The position numbers and the translations under genes were made by a program. DNA of 64,000 nucleotides from Mesostigma viride (taxonomy: Eukaryota > Streptophyta > Mesostigmatophyceae > Mesostigmatales > Mesostigmataceae). Positions 11,021 to 22,139 of this stretch are shown one piece after another. The stretch's first letter is position 1, and the number at the start of each line of letters is the position of its first letter. Where the stretch lies: contig RPFO01000041.1 in NCBI GenBank assembly GCA_009746045.1, positions 3,813,954 to 3,877,953 of the forward strand. Reading direction: 5' to 3'. Below the pieces are notes generated by a model. It saw nothing but the letters and a program-made list of their open reading frames with translations, searched no databases and was not told the origin of the DNA.

Positions 11021-13159
11021 TTGTAGATGCCAATGGGTGTGCAGAGTGACATTGCAGTGTGATCTTCGCCCGGTATTGCCGTTGCGGAAAGATTCTGTCG
11101 CTTGGCCTGTACAGTTCAAAAACTAGCGGTTGCCGCTGGTTTCGGATCGACGCCAGCAACCGACATGCTTTTGCGCCAACGGCCATAAACACATGTAGTA
11201 GTGCAGCTAGAACTGCTTTTGGGTGTGGTCGACAGGACGTGATTACCCCACATTTCACTTCGCGGTTTGCGCTGGGAGTGTACAGCTAATTGATTCTGAA
11301 AGGTAATGGCAGGAGGATGGGAGGTTCGATGACAGGCTAGCAGTGGTTATGTATGCGGCTCTTAGGTTTGGAAGGGAATTTGTGGATTGGCCCATGGATT
11401 GGACTGGAGGAAGTCACCGGGACGACTTTCCTTTGCAAAGGCAGCGCCTTCGACCAGCTTTAAATTTCAGAGCAGAAAGCTGTCAAGGAGAAAGCTCAGG
11501 CAGGCGTATGACTAACAAGCTAGTCCTCGTCGCAATGTTAGACTGCTATAGAAACCCGGCGGTTTCCTGCTATGACCTCAGGTGAGCAAGTGAGTGCTTT
11601 TATAACATGGCCATGGATTCTGTATGCCTCATGCGTTGCCAATATTAAAGAACTGCTCCCAGTGGTGTGCGGCGCGATGCAAGGGTTTCAGATGCACATA
11701 GCATTCGTTTTGAACTTGTTGAATTGAATGCTGCAGAAGGAAGTTTCGGAGTTGGAACTTGGAAGTGTGCGATGTGGAGAGACCTGGCCGGATGGCTTCA
11801 GATCCAGTCTTAACTGCACTTGTGCTTCTGGTTCTTACATCCTTTTACTGTTTGCATTGCGTGCTGCACTTTGTACATTTGTTGGCAGCGTCATGCCGTT
11901 AGACCGGCATGCGGCGGCCTATCCGTCTACGCTAGTAGAGCCTCTGGGTCTCTATGCTGGGTGATTGTTCTGCAGCATGGTGAGCGAACGTATGCCATTC
12001 CGTGTTGTCGGCATTGAGTTGCATGATCCTCTTTGATATCCAGAGCTTACTTGGCATCTTTAAAATGGTTCTCTCCAAATCTCCGCATGCCTGCAAACGA
12101 AATCCCTTTACTGGTGAGAGCAATCAGGAAGTCTTTTCATTTTGAATTTTTTGTTCTCACTCGCTTGCAACACCATAGCAAGAGGTTTGCTGGATTTTCG
12201 TCTCATTCTTCTCTTTCCAGTGATATGCCTTGCCATTAGGAATACATGGCCTTGTTAGATGACTTTCTTCATCTCGTTGAGCAGTTCTGAGGCTTTGGAG
12301 GTTATTTCAAACTTGATTGGCCTTGATTACTCAATGATTTGCTATCGACTAAACGCTTGTCGCTGGTGGCTTCTATTTGTGGCAATTTGAGCGTCCTTTG
12401 CTTTGTAAAGCCCGCCATCATTAGAACTTTCTATTTGCAGTTGCACGAACTGGTATGTTGCATCTTCTTGCATAGCAGCTATGCCTTGTAGGCTAGTATG
12501 CTCACCTATACATCTATTCAAAATATGGTGTGCGCCACCAGCCTTGCATTCCCTTTCACTTTAGTTTCCCTTTCTATGCCTGCATTGGGAGGCATGCATG
12601 ACAAGCATTGGCATGCTTCACGTTTTGGAATGCATTTGAAGGTATAGATGTTTATCTGCAAGGGCCTGTTTTTTTTTCCCCTCTTGCATGCATGGATGTG
12701 TGGAATTGTATGTTGCTTGGTTTGATTTGCCATACACATTTGCTGCATGGATTGTTAGGTGGTGATGAGCTCAAGATCATTGTAGAACGCTTACATCTAT
12801 GTCAAGGATCTGATTTCTTTTCCTCTTGCATATATTGTGTCGGTTTGCTTGATTTCTTGCAGGCACCACGAGAATAAATTGCAAGCGGTCCCACTTTCAA
12901 GTTAGCATGTGACGCCCTGTCGAGCGGCCCGCTTTGTTAGCTAGCTGCCATATAGTATTTGATGAAAGGCATTGAATGCCGAAGAAAAACAGTGTTGAAT
13001 AGTTGAATCAACGGGTTCCTGAGCTGTTAACAATTAAATTATTCAAACATTTAATGAAAAAATCATGATTGTTCGTGCTGTTTTGAACAGCGGTTGTTAC
13101 TGGCACTGCATGCATGTGTCTGCTGCCAGCATATTGCATTATGGGTGTGTTTTTCAGCG
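11021..13159. other. Interior of CACTA element 1, no gene recognised
   Basis: No supported coding region. The stretch at about 12730-12890 is homologous, in inverse orientation, to 57620-57800, which marks a second copy of this transposon family. Confidence 0.6.
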
Positions 13160-13490
13160 CTGTGTTTTCTCACTTTTCTCACTTTTCTCACGTCCTGATT
13201 TTCTCACTTTTCTCACGTCCTCATTTTCTCACTTTTCTCACGTATCACACCTCCCGTTTTTCTCACTTATCTCACGTCCAGTTTTTTTGAGATTTTTCTC
13301 ACGTTTTTCCCCTTTTTTCACCTTTTTGGGGCAATCTCACCCGGGTGAGAAACGTGTTTTCTCACCCATTCTCACCCCATTCTCACCCTTTTTTCTCACC
13401 TTTCTCACCCATTCTCACCCATTTCTCACCCTTTTTCTCACCTTTCTCACCCTTTTTCTCACCATTTCTCACCCATTCTCAAAGCCGAGT
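13160..13490. repeat. Right subterminal repeat array of CACTA element 1
   Basis: Runs of TTTCTCAC(C) units up to the terminal repeat. The apparent Phe/Ser-rich frame here is an artefact. Confidence 0.85.
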
Positions 13491-13498
13491 TCCTAGTG

Positions 13499-15074
13499 CT
13501 CCCTGCGGGGGCCCGCCAGGAGCTTCAGGCGGCGATCGACCTGGCCCCCTTTTTGAGGGCGGCCAGGGCCCGGCCCCTTTCTGACCGGGTCGTCGCAAGT
13601 GATGCGAGCGGCTCCGGCGGTGGGGTGGTCTACAGGGACCTGCCTGGGGCCGATTGTGCCCGGCTGGCGACCCGGCGCGAAGCGCGGGGGTGGCGGACGA
13701 CAGCTTTAACGTCTGGGGAGGACTGGGACCTGGAGCGCATGGAGGAGGGGGACTACAACCTGCTGGATAGTGGCCACTGGCGTACGGCACTGTCCTACCG
13801 GTGGCGGGGGCAGCCTAACCACATCAACGTCAAGGAGGCGATTGCTGCGACACAGGGGGTCGAGTGGTCGTGCCGGACCAAGGCGTGTCGAGGTAAGCGA
13901 GTCGTCCGGCTCGTAGACTCCAGTGCTGTGGTGGGGGCGTTTGTCAGAGGGCGGTCGTCTTCCTACCGCCTCAACCAGCTGGTTCGGCGCTACTGCGCTC
14001 TGTCACTGGCTGGCGACATGCAGAGCCACTGGGTCTGGGTGGCTACCGACCACAACCCAGCTGACAAGGCCAGTCGGCGTGGCGCTTGGGTTCCTGACTT
14101 GACCCGGTGTGGTGACGTGCATCCCAACCCTGGGCCTGAAGGGGCGCGACGCCCTCGGGACTTGGCACTTTTGGAGGGCACAGTCAACCCTGTGTCAACC
14201 TTGCCAGCGTACCGACGTGCGGCGGCTGTCTACGTGGCGTGGGCGCCACCTGGCCCTGTCGACCCAGCTGACGCGGAAGCCATTTTCTGTGAGTGGATTT
14301 CTGCGGTCTACCATGCCAGAGGCGGGCGGGGGCGTACCTTATGCCAGCATGCCAAGGCCTGTCTGCACCTGTACTACCCCGACATTGTTCGGAATTGGGT
14401 ACTGGCGGACCGCCTGCTAGCAGGTTGGCAGCGGCTTGTTCCGGCTGTCAGCCCTCCGCCTATGCCCTGGCGCCTTTGCTATTTCACTGCCCTGTTGCTA
14501 GTTTCACGTCGACAGGTGCATTTGAGTGCGTTGATTATTATTGCTTTCCAGCAGTATTTACGCATTAGCGAGGCGCTAGGGCTGCGGGTTCGGGATGTGG
14601 CTCATCCCGGCCACCCCCTTCTCGAGCCAGGGCCCATCAGTCGGTGCCCTTGTGCTGCGCAACCCCAAAACTGCGCAGGGGGCGGCCCAGCACGTCCTCG
14701 TCCGGGATCCACTTTCTTTGTGGCTCCTGCGACGTCTGACGGCTGGCCAGCCCCCGGATGCACTCCTCTTTCGGGGCTTAACGTACAGCCAGGCTAGGCA
14801 GCAGTGGGAGGCTGTGCAGGCCCGCATGGGCATCCCAGGGATGTTTTCTTTTCACAGCCTCCGGCATGGGGGGGCGACGCACGACGCCATCACTGGCGAG
14901 TCGCCGGAGGCCATCCAGCTGCGCGGCCGGTGGGCTTCGGCCCTCTCGGTCACGCGCTACATTGGCCTCCACCGCAGCCTCCTGGGGCGCGACATCCCAC
15001 CCGCCCTCTGGGCTCAGGCCCTGGGTTTTGACCCAGCGGCTTTCCGGCGCCACTTCGGTGGCGTCGAGTTTTGA
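13499..15074 (+). pseudogene. DIRS pol 3' part (RNase H and tyrosine recombinase), right copy
   Basis: Continuation of pol after the CACTA insertion. RNase H begins within VVASDASGSGGG near 13590. The tyrosine recombinase has Arg in LRISEALGLR (about 14560), HSLRHGG (about 14855) and the Tyr in RYIGLH (about 14960). One frame is open to about 14797, but relative to the left copy an indel near 14637 (ATCAG for ATGG) moves the last 145 codons to the frame open at 14595-15074. The catalytic residues are all retained at sequence level. Confidence 0.85.
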
Positions 15075-15269
15075 CGTCCTCCTGTCTTTATCTCTCGTCT
15101 TTTAGCTATCAACTGACCTCACCCTTGTGTGGGAGGTCAGGGGGGAAATGGCTTAACTAACCCGAGGGTGAACCTGGGTTGGGACAAAGTACCCCCATAG
15201 CTAGGTAGTTTAAGTTTTCCTTTTTGCATGTCCTACGTATTTTCGGCTGTTAGCCATGTAAGGAGATGT
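15075..15269 (+). other. DIRS 3' untranslated region
   Basis: Between the pol stop and B1; matches positions 500-694 of the inverse copy. No ORF. Confidence 0.7.
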
Positions 15270-15466
15270 GGGTAGAGCAGGGGCACAGCTGCTGTGGGCT
15301 GGCCCTGCACATTCACATAGTGTGCTCACCCTAGCATACAGATGGCCGTGTTGCCATCTGGTAGACATGTCTGTGTTATTCCACCGTAAAGAGCTAGCAC
15401 ACATATTGTAATAAATTTGATGTTTTGTGGTGATGCATGCAAAGCAAAGCAAGGCCAGAAATGGAT
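15270..15466 (+). repeat. B1 repeat, right DIRS copy
   Basis: Ends GCCAGAAATGGAT and joins A2 through ATGGAT. It contains AATAAA near 15409. Confidence 0.9.
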
Positions 15467-15671
15467 TTGGTGAGCTATGCTCATTTTATCTATGACTAAC
15501 CTGCTGAGCGGAGAATGCAACGCCGTATAGCACCAAAAGAAAAAATAATTTTAGAAAAATATTTTTGTGCTGGCACCCGTACCCCAGCCACCCAGGTAGG
15601 GGTTGGCTGGAGAGGTGGTTGCTATAAAAGGTGGGCTTCCATTCTAGGGAAGCAGGTTGTTTCTTTTGCCT
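15467..15671 (+). repeat. A2 repeat, right DIRS copy
   Basis: Repeat of A1 (5898-6102) between B1 and B2. Confidence 0.92.
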
Positions 15672-15698
15672 CCCACCCGCCCACCCTGGCAAAAGGGG

Positions 15699-15893
15699 GT
15701 AGAGCAGGGGCACAGCTGCTGTGGGCTGGCCCTGCACATTCACATAGTGTGCTCACCCTAGCATACAGATGGCCGTGTTGCCATCTGGTAGACATGTCTG
15801 TGTTATTCCACCGTAAAGAGCTAGCACACATATTGTAATAAATTTGATGTTTTGTGGTGATGCATGCAAAGCAAAGCAAGGCCAGAAATGGAT
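15699..15893 (+). repeat. B2 repeat, right DIRS copy (3' end of element)
   Basis: Second copy of B. It ends GCCAGAAATG and passes straight into GGAT repeat. Confidence 0.92.
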
Positions 15894-16361
15894 GGATGGA
15901 TGGATGGATGGATGGATGGATGGATGGATGGATGGACGGACGGACGGACGGACGGACGGACGGACGGACGGACGGACGGACGGACGGACGGACGGACGGA
16001 CGGACGGACGGACGGACGGACGGACGGACGGACGGACGGACGGACGGACGGACGGACGGACGGACGGACGGACGGACGGACGGACGGACGGACGGACGGA
16101 CGGACGGACGGACGGACGGACGGACGGACGGACGGACGGACGGACGGACGGATGGATGGATGGATGGATGGATGGATGGATGGATGGATGGATGGATGGA
16201 TGGATGGATGGATGGATGGATGGATGGATGGATGGATGGATGGATGGATGGATGGATGGATGGATGGATGGATGGATGGATGGATGGATGGATGGATGGA
16301 TGGATGGATGGATGGATGGATGGATGGATGGATGGATGGATGGATGGATGGATGGATGGAT
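15889..16361. repeat. GGAT-GGAC-GGAT microsatellite
   Basis: About 45 bases of GGAT, then a pure block of about 54 GGAC units (15934-16150), then about 210 bases of GGAT. The block borders are sharp. Confidence 0.98.
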
Positions 16362-18350
16362 TAATTAACCCATAATTATAATCATAGCTCCGTGGGGAGC
16401 ATATGTAACACACAGCCCTGAGAAAGGGGCATCTATGGGTTTGTAATACAATCAGGGCTACAACCTGCAGGTAGAGGATGTACAACTATCACCTGCTCTG
16501 GGTGCACTAGGTGCACCTGCACCTCCATGATGGTTCATGCCTCCTAAACAAGCACAGGCACCCAGGGGGGGCTTGAGGAGAGGGCCTAGAAGGCCTGCAT
16601 GACATATGGGGTGGAAGGTATGTGGCTAGGCTATAGCTACTAGGGTACACATGGCCTCTCAGCAGGGAGTAACTCCCTGCATGGGCAAAGCATGACTCGA
16701 AATTGCTACGGCTATTGCAAGGGCTGGTGTGGGCCCATCACGTAGGCATACATGGCCACGTCACTAAGCTTTCTAGTCTACACTACTACTGCTATATATT
16801 CCCTAGGCTGCATGGGGTGGCTGGGGTGGCTGGGGCGGCAGGGGTCGCCTGCCAGGGCTTGTGGGCGACGTAGATGTCCGCCCCCTTCCAGTAGACCGGC
16901 TTCTGCCCCGCCGTCTGCCGAAGCTGGAGGTAGGTCGGCCATAACTCCCGTCGCCGTTGTTACTGCGTCAAGGTCAAGTCGTCGTCCAGCGTGTAGGCGG
17001 TCCCCCCAAGCCGCTTGCAACACTTGAGGAACTCCATCTTATCCGCCATGGTGTCAAAGGTGAGGAGCAATGGGGAGGGGCCGGCCTTACCCCGCGAGCG
17101 GGGAAGGCGGGTCACCCCCCGCGGCTTGCCCTACCAGTGATAGCCATGGGGACAAGGATTTTGTTCTCAAACGCCATGGCAAGGGTCTCGGGGGTCTCGT
17201 CCTGCAGCGGGTCGAAGTGCTTGACTATGACGTTAAGGCTGCGCTTGGCGAGCTCGGCCTCCTCGCGGAGGTCCAGCGTCTGCTGCTTAAGCTGGGCGGC
17301 GACGGCGGAGGTGGTGGAGGTGGCGTGCTGCTTAAGCATGTCCGCCCAGGTCGGGATGGGAGGAGCATCGCCGGCGTGCCGGCCAGCAGGGGCTGGCCGA
17401 GCGGCGATGTCCTTCACCGCCTGGGCGGTGATGCCGGCGGTGTTCTGCAAGCATTCGATGGCTATGACATTGTCCTGCAGGCGCTTGTCGATGGCGAGGA
17501 GCTGGGCGGTGAGGGCGTCGGTTGTGGTGGAGGTGGAGGCGAGGAGCTTGGAGGTGGCGGTGGTGGTGGAGGAGAGTAGGGGAAGCTCGGCAGCCAGCGT
17601 GCCCCCCATGGCCGCCACATCTGCGGCGAGGGGGGTTACGTGCTGCACGAGGGCCTGGTTGATGATGGAGCGGATTTCGGAGGTGGAATTCATGGAGGTG
17701 GGGGCCCAGATCTCGGCGACAGAGCGCCCGAGGAGGGAGCAGAGGGCGATGAGCTGAAGGCGGGGGCGGGGGAGGCTGGGCAGATCCGGCATGTAAGTAC
17801 CGGCCACGCCACCTCCAGGCGGAGTGAGGCGACCGAGGTCGTCAAGGTGCCGGCACAGGGCAAGAAGCGAGGTGCGCGACCCGTAAAAGACGGCGCTCAT
17901 AAAAAGGGTGGGCTTTGCGTTGCAGTGTGCCCACCATGCGGCTGATTTGGCGTCAAAGTCGAGTTCTTTCCAGCCCGGCTCGGCAGGGGGCGCCGGATCC
18001 TCAGGGCGGCTGCGTTTAGGCTCAGGCGATGCAGAGGGCGAGGCAAGCCCGTGAGGGGGCTGGGCAACCACCAGTGCACGACTAGTGTCACCGCTGCCTT
18101 CCGGGCTTGAGGGCAAATCTGCTGCCGAAGCTGCAGACGGACTTTCATTGCCGAGCGCAGTCGCCAGGCTGCGTGGCGGCAAAGGGCGTTTGCTCGTCAT
18201 ATAGTGCGTTATAGCTTCGGAAAATTATATCAGCATGTGCGTCGAAGAAAGACGAAGCGATTGTGATATTCACAGCTGAATTCGGGGCTCAAACGTGAAA
18301 GTTATGAGCTCCGACAGCCATGGCTACCTCGTGGCTCGTGGCTCGTCTCC
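16362..18350 (-). mobile_element. ORF1-only LINE-like retroposon E1 in GGAT repeat
   Basis: Minus-strand retroposon flanked on both sides by GGAT repeats. Its 3' end (low coordinates) has a TTAATTAA tail and a GCTCC..GGAGC hairpin. Its 5' end shares a conserved leader with E2-E4 (GAAAATTATATCAGCATGTG near 18223). It carries one degraded ORF1 and no reverse transcriptase. Confidence 0.8.
16830..18200 (-). pseudogene. LINE ORF1-like protein, decayed (E1)
   Basis: Starts MTSKRPLPPRSLATALGNE at 18200 and stays open for 362 residues to 17112. Conserved parts are a Ser/Pro-rich N-terminus with DTSRALVVAQ, a helical mid-region, and the KRSLNVIVKHFDPLQDE segment that opens the RRM-like domain of L1-type ORF1 proteins. 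The C-terminal part continues in other frames, with a TAA where E3 has a Gln codon (around 16970). Compared with the 461-residue E3 copy it is frameshifted. Confidence 0.7.
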
Positions 18351-18932
18351 GGATGGATGGATGGATGGATGGATGGATGGATGGATGGATGGATGGATGG
18401 ATGGATGGATGGATGGATGGATGGATGGATGGATGGATGGATGGATGGATGGATGGATGGATGGATGGATGGATGGATGGATGGATGGATGGATGGATGG
18501 ATGGATGGATGGATGGATGGATGGATGGATGGATGGATGGATGGATGGATGGATGGATGGATGGATGGATGGATGGATGGATGGATGGATGGATGGATGG
18601 ATGGATGGATGGATGGATGGATGGATGGATGGATGGATGGATGGATGGATGGATGGATGGATGGATGGATGGATGGATGGATGGATGGATGGATGGATGG
18701 ATGGATGGATGGATGGATGGATGGATGGATGGATGGATGGATGGATGGATGGATGGATGGATGGATGGATGGATGGATGGATGGATGGATGGATGGATGG
18801 ATGGATGGATGGATGGATGGATGGATGGATGGATGGATGGATGGATGGATGGATGGATGGATGGATGGATGGATGGATGGATGGATATGGATATGGATAT
18901 GGATATGGATATGGATATGGATATGGATGGAT
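18351..18932. repeat. GGAT microsatellite ending in GGATAT block
   Basis: About 530 bases of GGAT, then a homogeneous GGATAT block at about 18884-18928 next to the 3' tail of retroposon E2. Confidence 0.98.
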
Positions 18933-21030
18933 TATTATTATCAACATCAGTCCGTTGGGAGTCAATGTAGCACATATCCCTGAGAAGGGGCATATGGCCC
19001 TTTAAATACATCCTAGGCTACTTCATGCAAGGGTGGGAATGTAAGCGACCCTTGCTCTAGGTGCACCAGGGCACCCGCACCCTCATAATCTTCACACTAT
19101 GCCCAGCTAAGGGGGAGTATGTTATGTGGGGGAAGATCATCATGGCTATACAAGAGCTAGGACATGGCTTCTCGACAGAGAGCATCTCTCTGCATGGCAT
19201 AGCGTGGCTAAATTCTTAATGCGACATCCATGGGGGTCCCATTATAGGCAGGGCGTGGCTAAACATAGCCAGGGCGTAGCATGGCTGTACTAGGACTAGG
19301 CTAAGGCTATGGCTGGTTGTGTACCGTTCGTTGGCGGCACGTGACTAGGTGTGTTGGCACAGCTAGGCTAACATTCTAGGCATGGCTGGCTTAGCGGCAG
19401 TGACGCCAATGGTTACAATCTCAGTAGGGCTATTGCTATTCTAGCCCGCTGGGCCGGGCGTCCACATCTTGTGGTTGATCATCAGGTCCCCGCCCCTCCA
19501 GTACACCTTGGGCTTCTGGGGGTCCTGCTTATGGCGGAGGTATTCCGGCCACAGGTCGCGTCGCTGCTGTTGCTGAGCGGGGGTGAGGTCGTCATCCAGC
19601 GTCCAGGTGAGGTCGTGCAACCGCTTGCGACGAGAGAGGAACCGCTGCTTATCCTCAGGGGAGGGGAAGGTGAGTAGGACTGGTGGGGGAGCCGCCTTGT
19701 CCCGTGAGTGGGGAAGGCGGTGGCACCCGCTCAGTGCTACCTCACCTACCAGCCCCATGAGGGTAAGAAGCTGGTTCTTGAGCTCGTCAGCAAGAGAGGT
19801 TGACGTCTCACCTGGCTTCTGGGGGAAGCGACGTAGCACCACTCGGCACTCGCGGCGAGCGCGGTCGGTGACCTCCCGTTGCTGGGCCTGGCGGTGGTTC
19901 TCCAGCTCCTGGAGCTTTGTGGCGATGGCGTCGGTGGTGGAGGCGGTCGCTGACCGCAGCAGGTCCGCGTAGGAGAGCGGCGGGAGGTCGCCAACATCCT
20001 GCCGGGGTGGCTGGGATGCAATGGTGGCCGTCTGCTCCGCTATCTTGGGGACCTGTGTGGCCAGGGCCTCGGTGTGGGCGGTGATGGCCTCAAGCTTCTT
20101 CAGGAGCACGCCACACTTGCCCTCCACCTGGTTAAGGCGAGAGACAAGTGCAGCATGCGTTTCCGAAGCCTGCGCCGCGGTGTGTAGCGCCGTGAACTGG
20201 GGTTGTAGCTTGTGGACGACCTTGGTTTCCACGTTAAAGACCCGGGCCTCGACCTTGTTGAGCGTGGTGTTCAGCGATGTCAGCTGCTCGGCCAGCGGCC
20301 AGGTCACGTGCTCCTCCAGCACTGCGCGGAGGTCATCCTTGCAGAGGGAGGAAGCCGAATCATGGGGCTGCCGGCTGTGCGGGGGCTGGGGTGCGGAGCG
20401 TGCGGGTGATGTCGGGGAGGGGGATCTGGAATTGGCTGGTCAAGATAATCAGGCGTTGTTGTACTTCGTCCAAAGCATAGAGCCAGGACATGTCTCCATT
20501 GTAGTGATAGCCGCCCCCCTCGCGGGCGCGAAGAGCTTCCGCTCCTGTTCGAGGAACTGGAGAACCTCAATGCATTCCTGCGGCGACAATTCTTGCCACG
20601 CGGTCAGTGAAGCCGAATCGTCGGTCGCCGGGGAGGAACTGGCTCCATTTGCGAGGTTTCTTGGGCTCAGGCGAGGCGCTGGGCGATGGGGCTGCTGGCG
20701 GTGGGTTGGCGAGCCCAGGCGGCTAGCTGGGCAAGAACGATGGCGAGCGGGTTGGGCTGGGAGCCGGTAAGCTCCTTTTCCAAACCCCGTTTTGCTTTAG
20801 GGGTCGTCATAGCTGCCTGTCACGTGATAACTTCGGCAATACTGCGTTTCAGCCGTAACCGATTATACTGGCGGGTGCGTCTCAAAAAAGCGCATCGAAT
20901 GCAAGTGGTCTGACCGAATTTGGGGCTCAGATGCAAAAGATCTGAACTCCGCCGTCAGCCATACCGCCGTCAGCCATTTTCGTCGACAGACAATGCCGAG
21001 AGAGTGGATGCGGTGTTCAAACTGGGCTGT
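18933..21030 (-). mobile_element. ORF1-only LINE-like retroposon E2 in GGAT repeat
   Basis: Between two GGAT tracts. The 3' part carries the same CCGTTGGGAG...CACATATCCCTGAGAAGGGGC motif as the others. Its coding region is a diverged ORF1. No RT. Confidence 0.78.
19441..20810 (-). pseudogene. LINE ORF1-like protein, diverged and frameshifted (E2)
   Basis: Probable start MTTPKAKRGLEKEL at 20810. The 293-residue C-terminal frame at 19441-20322 is rich in predicted coiled coil (LNTTLNKVEARVFNVE..., LNQVEGKCGVLLKKLEA). It ends in the RRM-like/C-terminal domain with CRVVLRRFPQK and LTWTLDDDLTPAQQQQRRDLWPEY. That last block is shared with E3 and E4. The N-terminal half lies in other frames, so the copy is decayed. 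These features fit an RNA-binding ORF1 protein of L1-type LINEs. Confidence 0.7.
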
Positions 21031-21316
21031 GGATGGATGGATGGATGGATGGATGGATGGATGGATGGATGGATGGATGGATGGATGGATGGATGGATGG
21101 ATGGATGGATGGATGGATGGATGGATGGATGGATGGATGGATGGATGGATGGATGGATGGATGGATGGATGGATGGATGGATGGATGGATGGATGGATGG
21201 ATGGATGGATGGATGGATGGATGGATGGATGGATGGATGGATGGATGGATGGATGGATGGATGGATGGATGGATGGATGGATGGATGGATGGATGGATGG
21301 ATGGATGGATGGATGG
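21031..21316. repeat. GGAT microsatellite continuous with LINE 3' UTR
   Basis: Pure GGAT. Its right edge runs into ACACAATCCTACCGGTCTAATC, the sequence that normally follows the short GGAT seed in the RT-LINE 3' UTR. Confidence 0.97.
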
Positions 21317-21592
21317 GGACACAATCCTACCGGTCTAATCTATCTACAGCATCAAGCCAACTCTATTCTAAGCTCTCCACCCTAGGGGTCCTGTCGGGCG
21401 TCTTTGTATAGCCATGCTGATCTTCCCCCCCTACGCCAGCACCTTTCGGTAGGTGCTCGGATAGTCATAGTGGTGTGCAGGTGCACTTTGTGCACCCAGA
21501 GTAGGTGTAGTTTACACCCTACCCTTGCAGGAAGTAGCCCAGAGTGTAGTAAAAGCCATATGCCCCTGCTCAGGGATATTAATTAATTAATT
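21317..21592. repeat. Fragments of two LINE 3' ends
   Basis: 21317-21420 resembles RT-LINE 3' UTR read on minus. 21420-21592 is an ORF1-family 3' end on the plus strand (GTGCACCCAGAG..., CATATGCCCCTGCTCAGGG, TTAATTAATT). No ORF. Confidence 0.65.
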
Positions 21593-22139
21593 TTATTAAT
21601 TAGACTCGTGCTCCCGTTGGGGAGTCACGGAGCTTTAACCCCGATGGATGGATGGATGGGTGCAAACAGTCCTACCGGTCTAATCTATCTACATCAGCTA
21701 CCTACGACATCTATCTAACAGCATTCTAACTACAACATCTATCTAGACAGCCTCACGCTGCCCTTAGGGAGCTGTCTGGCGTGCCTCCCGCGCGTTTGCA
21801 CACGCGGGCGCTTCCCCACAGGGGGGGGGGCTCGTTGTCCTCTATGACCTGGGCCCACTTGGCCTTGTCCATCATCTTCGTCCAAATCACGGAGAGGCCT
21901 AGGCCCCCCGTGTCCTCTACTAGCTGTTCTTTGAAGGTGCGGGCCTTGCGGCGTCTAGCATCACTGGGCCCGGCCCACGTCAGGAGGTGCCGGCCAGGCT
22001 GAGCTGGTCGCAGTCCTGCGGGGGGGCCACATGAGTTGTCTACCTGGTTGGTGCGAGCTAAGTGCCCTACTAGCTGCAGGCATGGTGCTGGTGATATATG
22101 GCATGCCCTGGTACAGGTCCTCATTGCGGACATTAATTA
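21593..22139 (-). pseudogene. 5'-truncated RT-LINE fragment R1
   Basis: Minus strand: TTAA tail, GACTCGTGCTCCCGTTGGGG hairpin, GGAT seed, then the C-terminal end of the RT ORF (21753-22133, with LVGHLARTNQVD and ..LLTWAGPSD). This C-terminal region matches R3 at 24686-25100. It is split from R2 by another insertion. Confidence 0.75.

Larger units (their letters stand above)
8833..13498. mobile_element. CACTA-type (EnSpm) non-autonomous DNA transposon inserted in DIRS pol
   Basis: Begins CACTAGGAACTC and ends GAGTTCCTAGTG, a 12-base terminal inverted repeat with the CACTA signature. The flanking CT is duplicated (8831-8832 and 13499-13500). Comparison with the uninterrupted left DIRS copy shows that removing the element plus one CT restores the exact pol sequence and reading frame. 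Both ends carry dense subterminal arrays of GTGAGAAAA/TTTTCTCAC motifs (8850-9180 and about 13160-13490). The 4.7-kb interior has no ORF longer than about 140 codons and nothing that I recognise as a transposase, so it is probably mobilised in trans. Strand of the family is undetermined. Confidence 0.9.
5898..15893 (+). mobile_element. DIRS-like YR retrotransposon, right copy, with CACTA insertion
   Basis: Complete element on the plus strand: A1 (5898-6102), ORF1, pol, B1 (15270-15466), A2 (15467-15671), a 27-base spacer, and B2 (15699-15893). The A1-ORFs-B1-A2-B2 layout is the split-direct-repeat structure known for PAT/Kangaroo-type DIRS elements. Both outer ends pass directly into GGAT repeat. 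Without the 4,666-bp CACTA insertion the element is about 5.3 kb. ORF1 is open, but pol has a 2-base insertion near 8761 and an indel near 14637 relative to the left copy. The two copies are broken at different sites. Confidence 0.92.

Noticed and set aside
13065-13496. Phe/Ser-rich 143-codon frame
   Set aside because: Read through CACTA subterminal TTTCTCAC repeats.
17112-18200. ORF1 proteins as host genes
   Set aside because: At least four related copies in one window with shared leaders, 3' hairpins, tails and a target duplication show they belong to retroposons.
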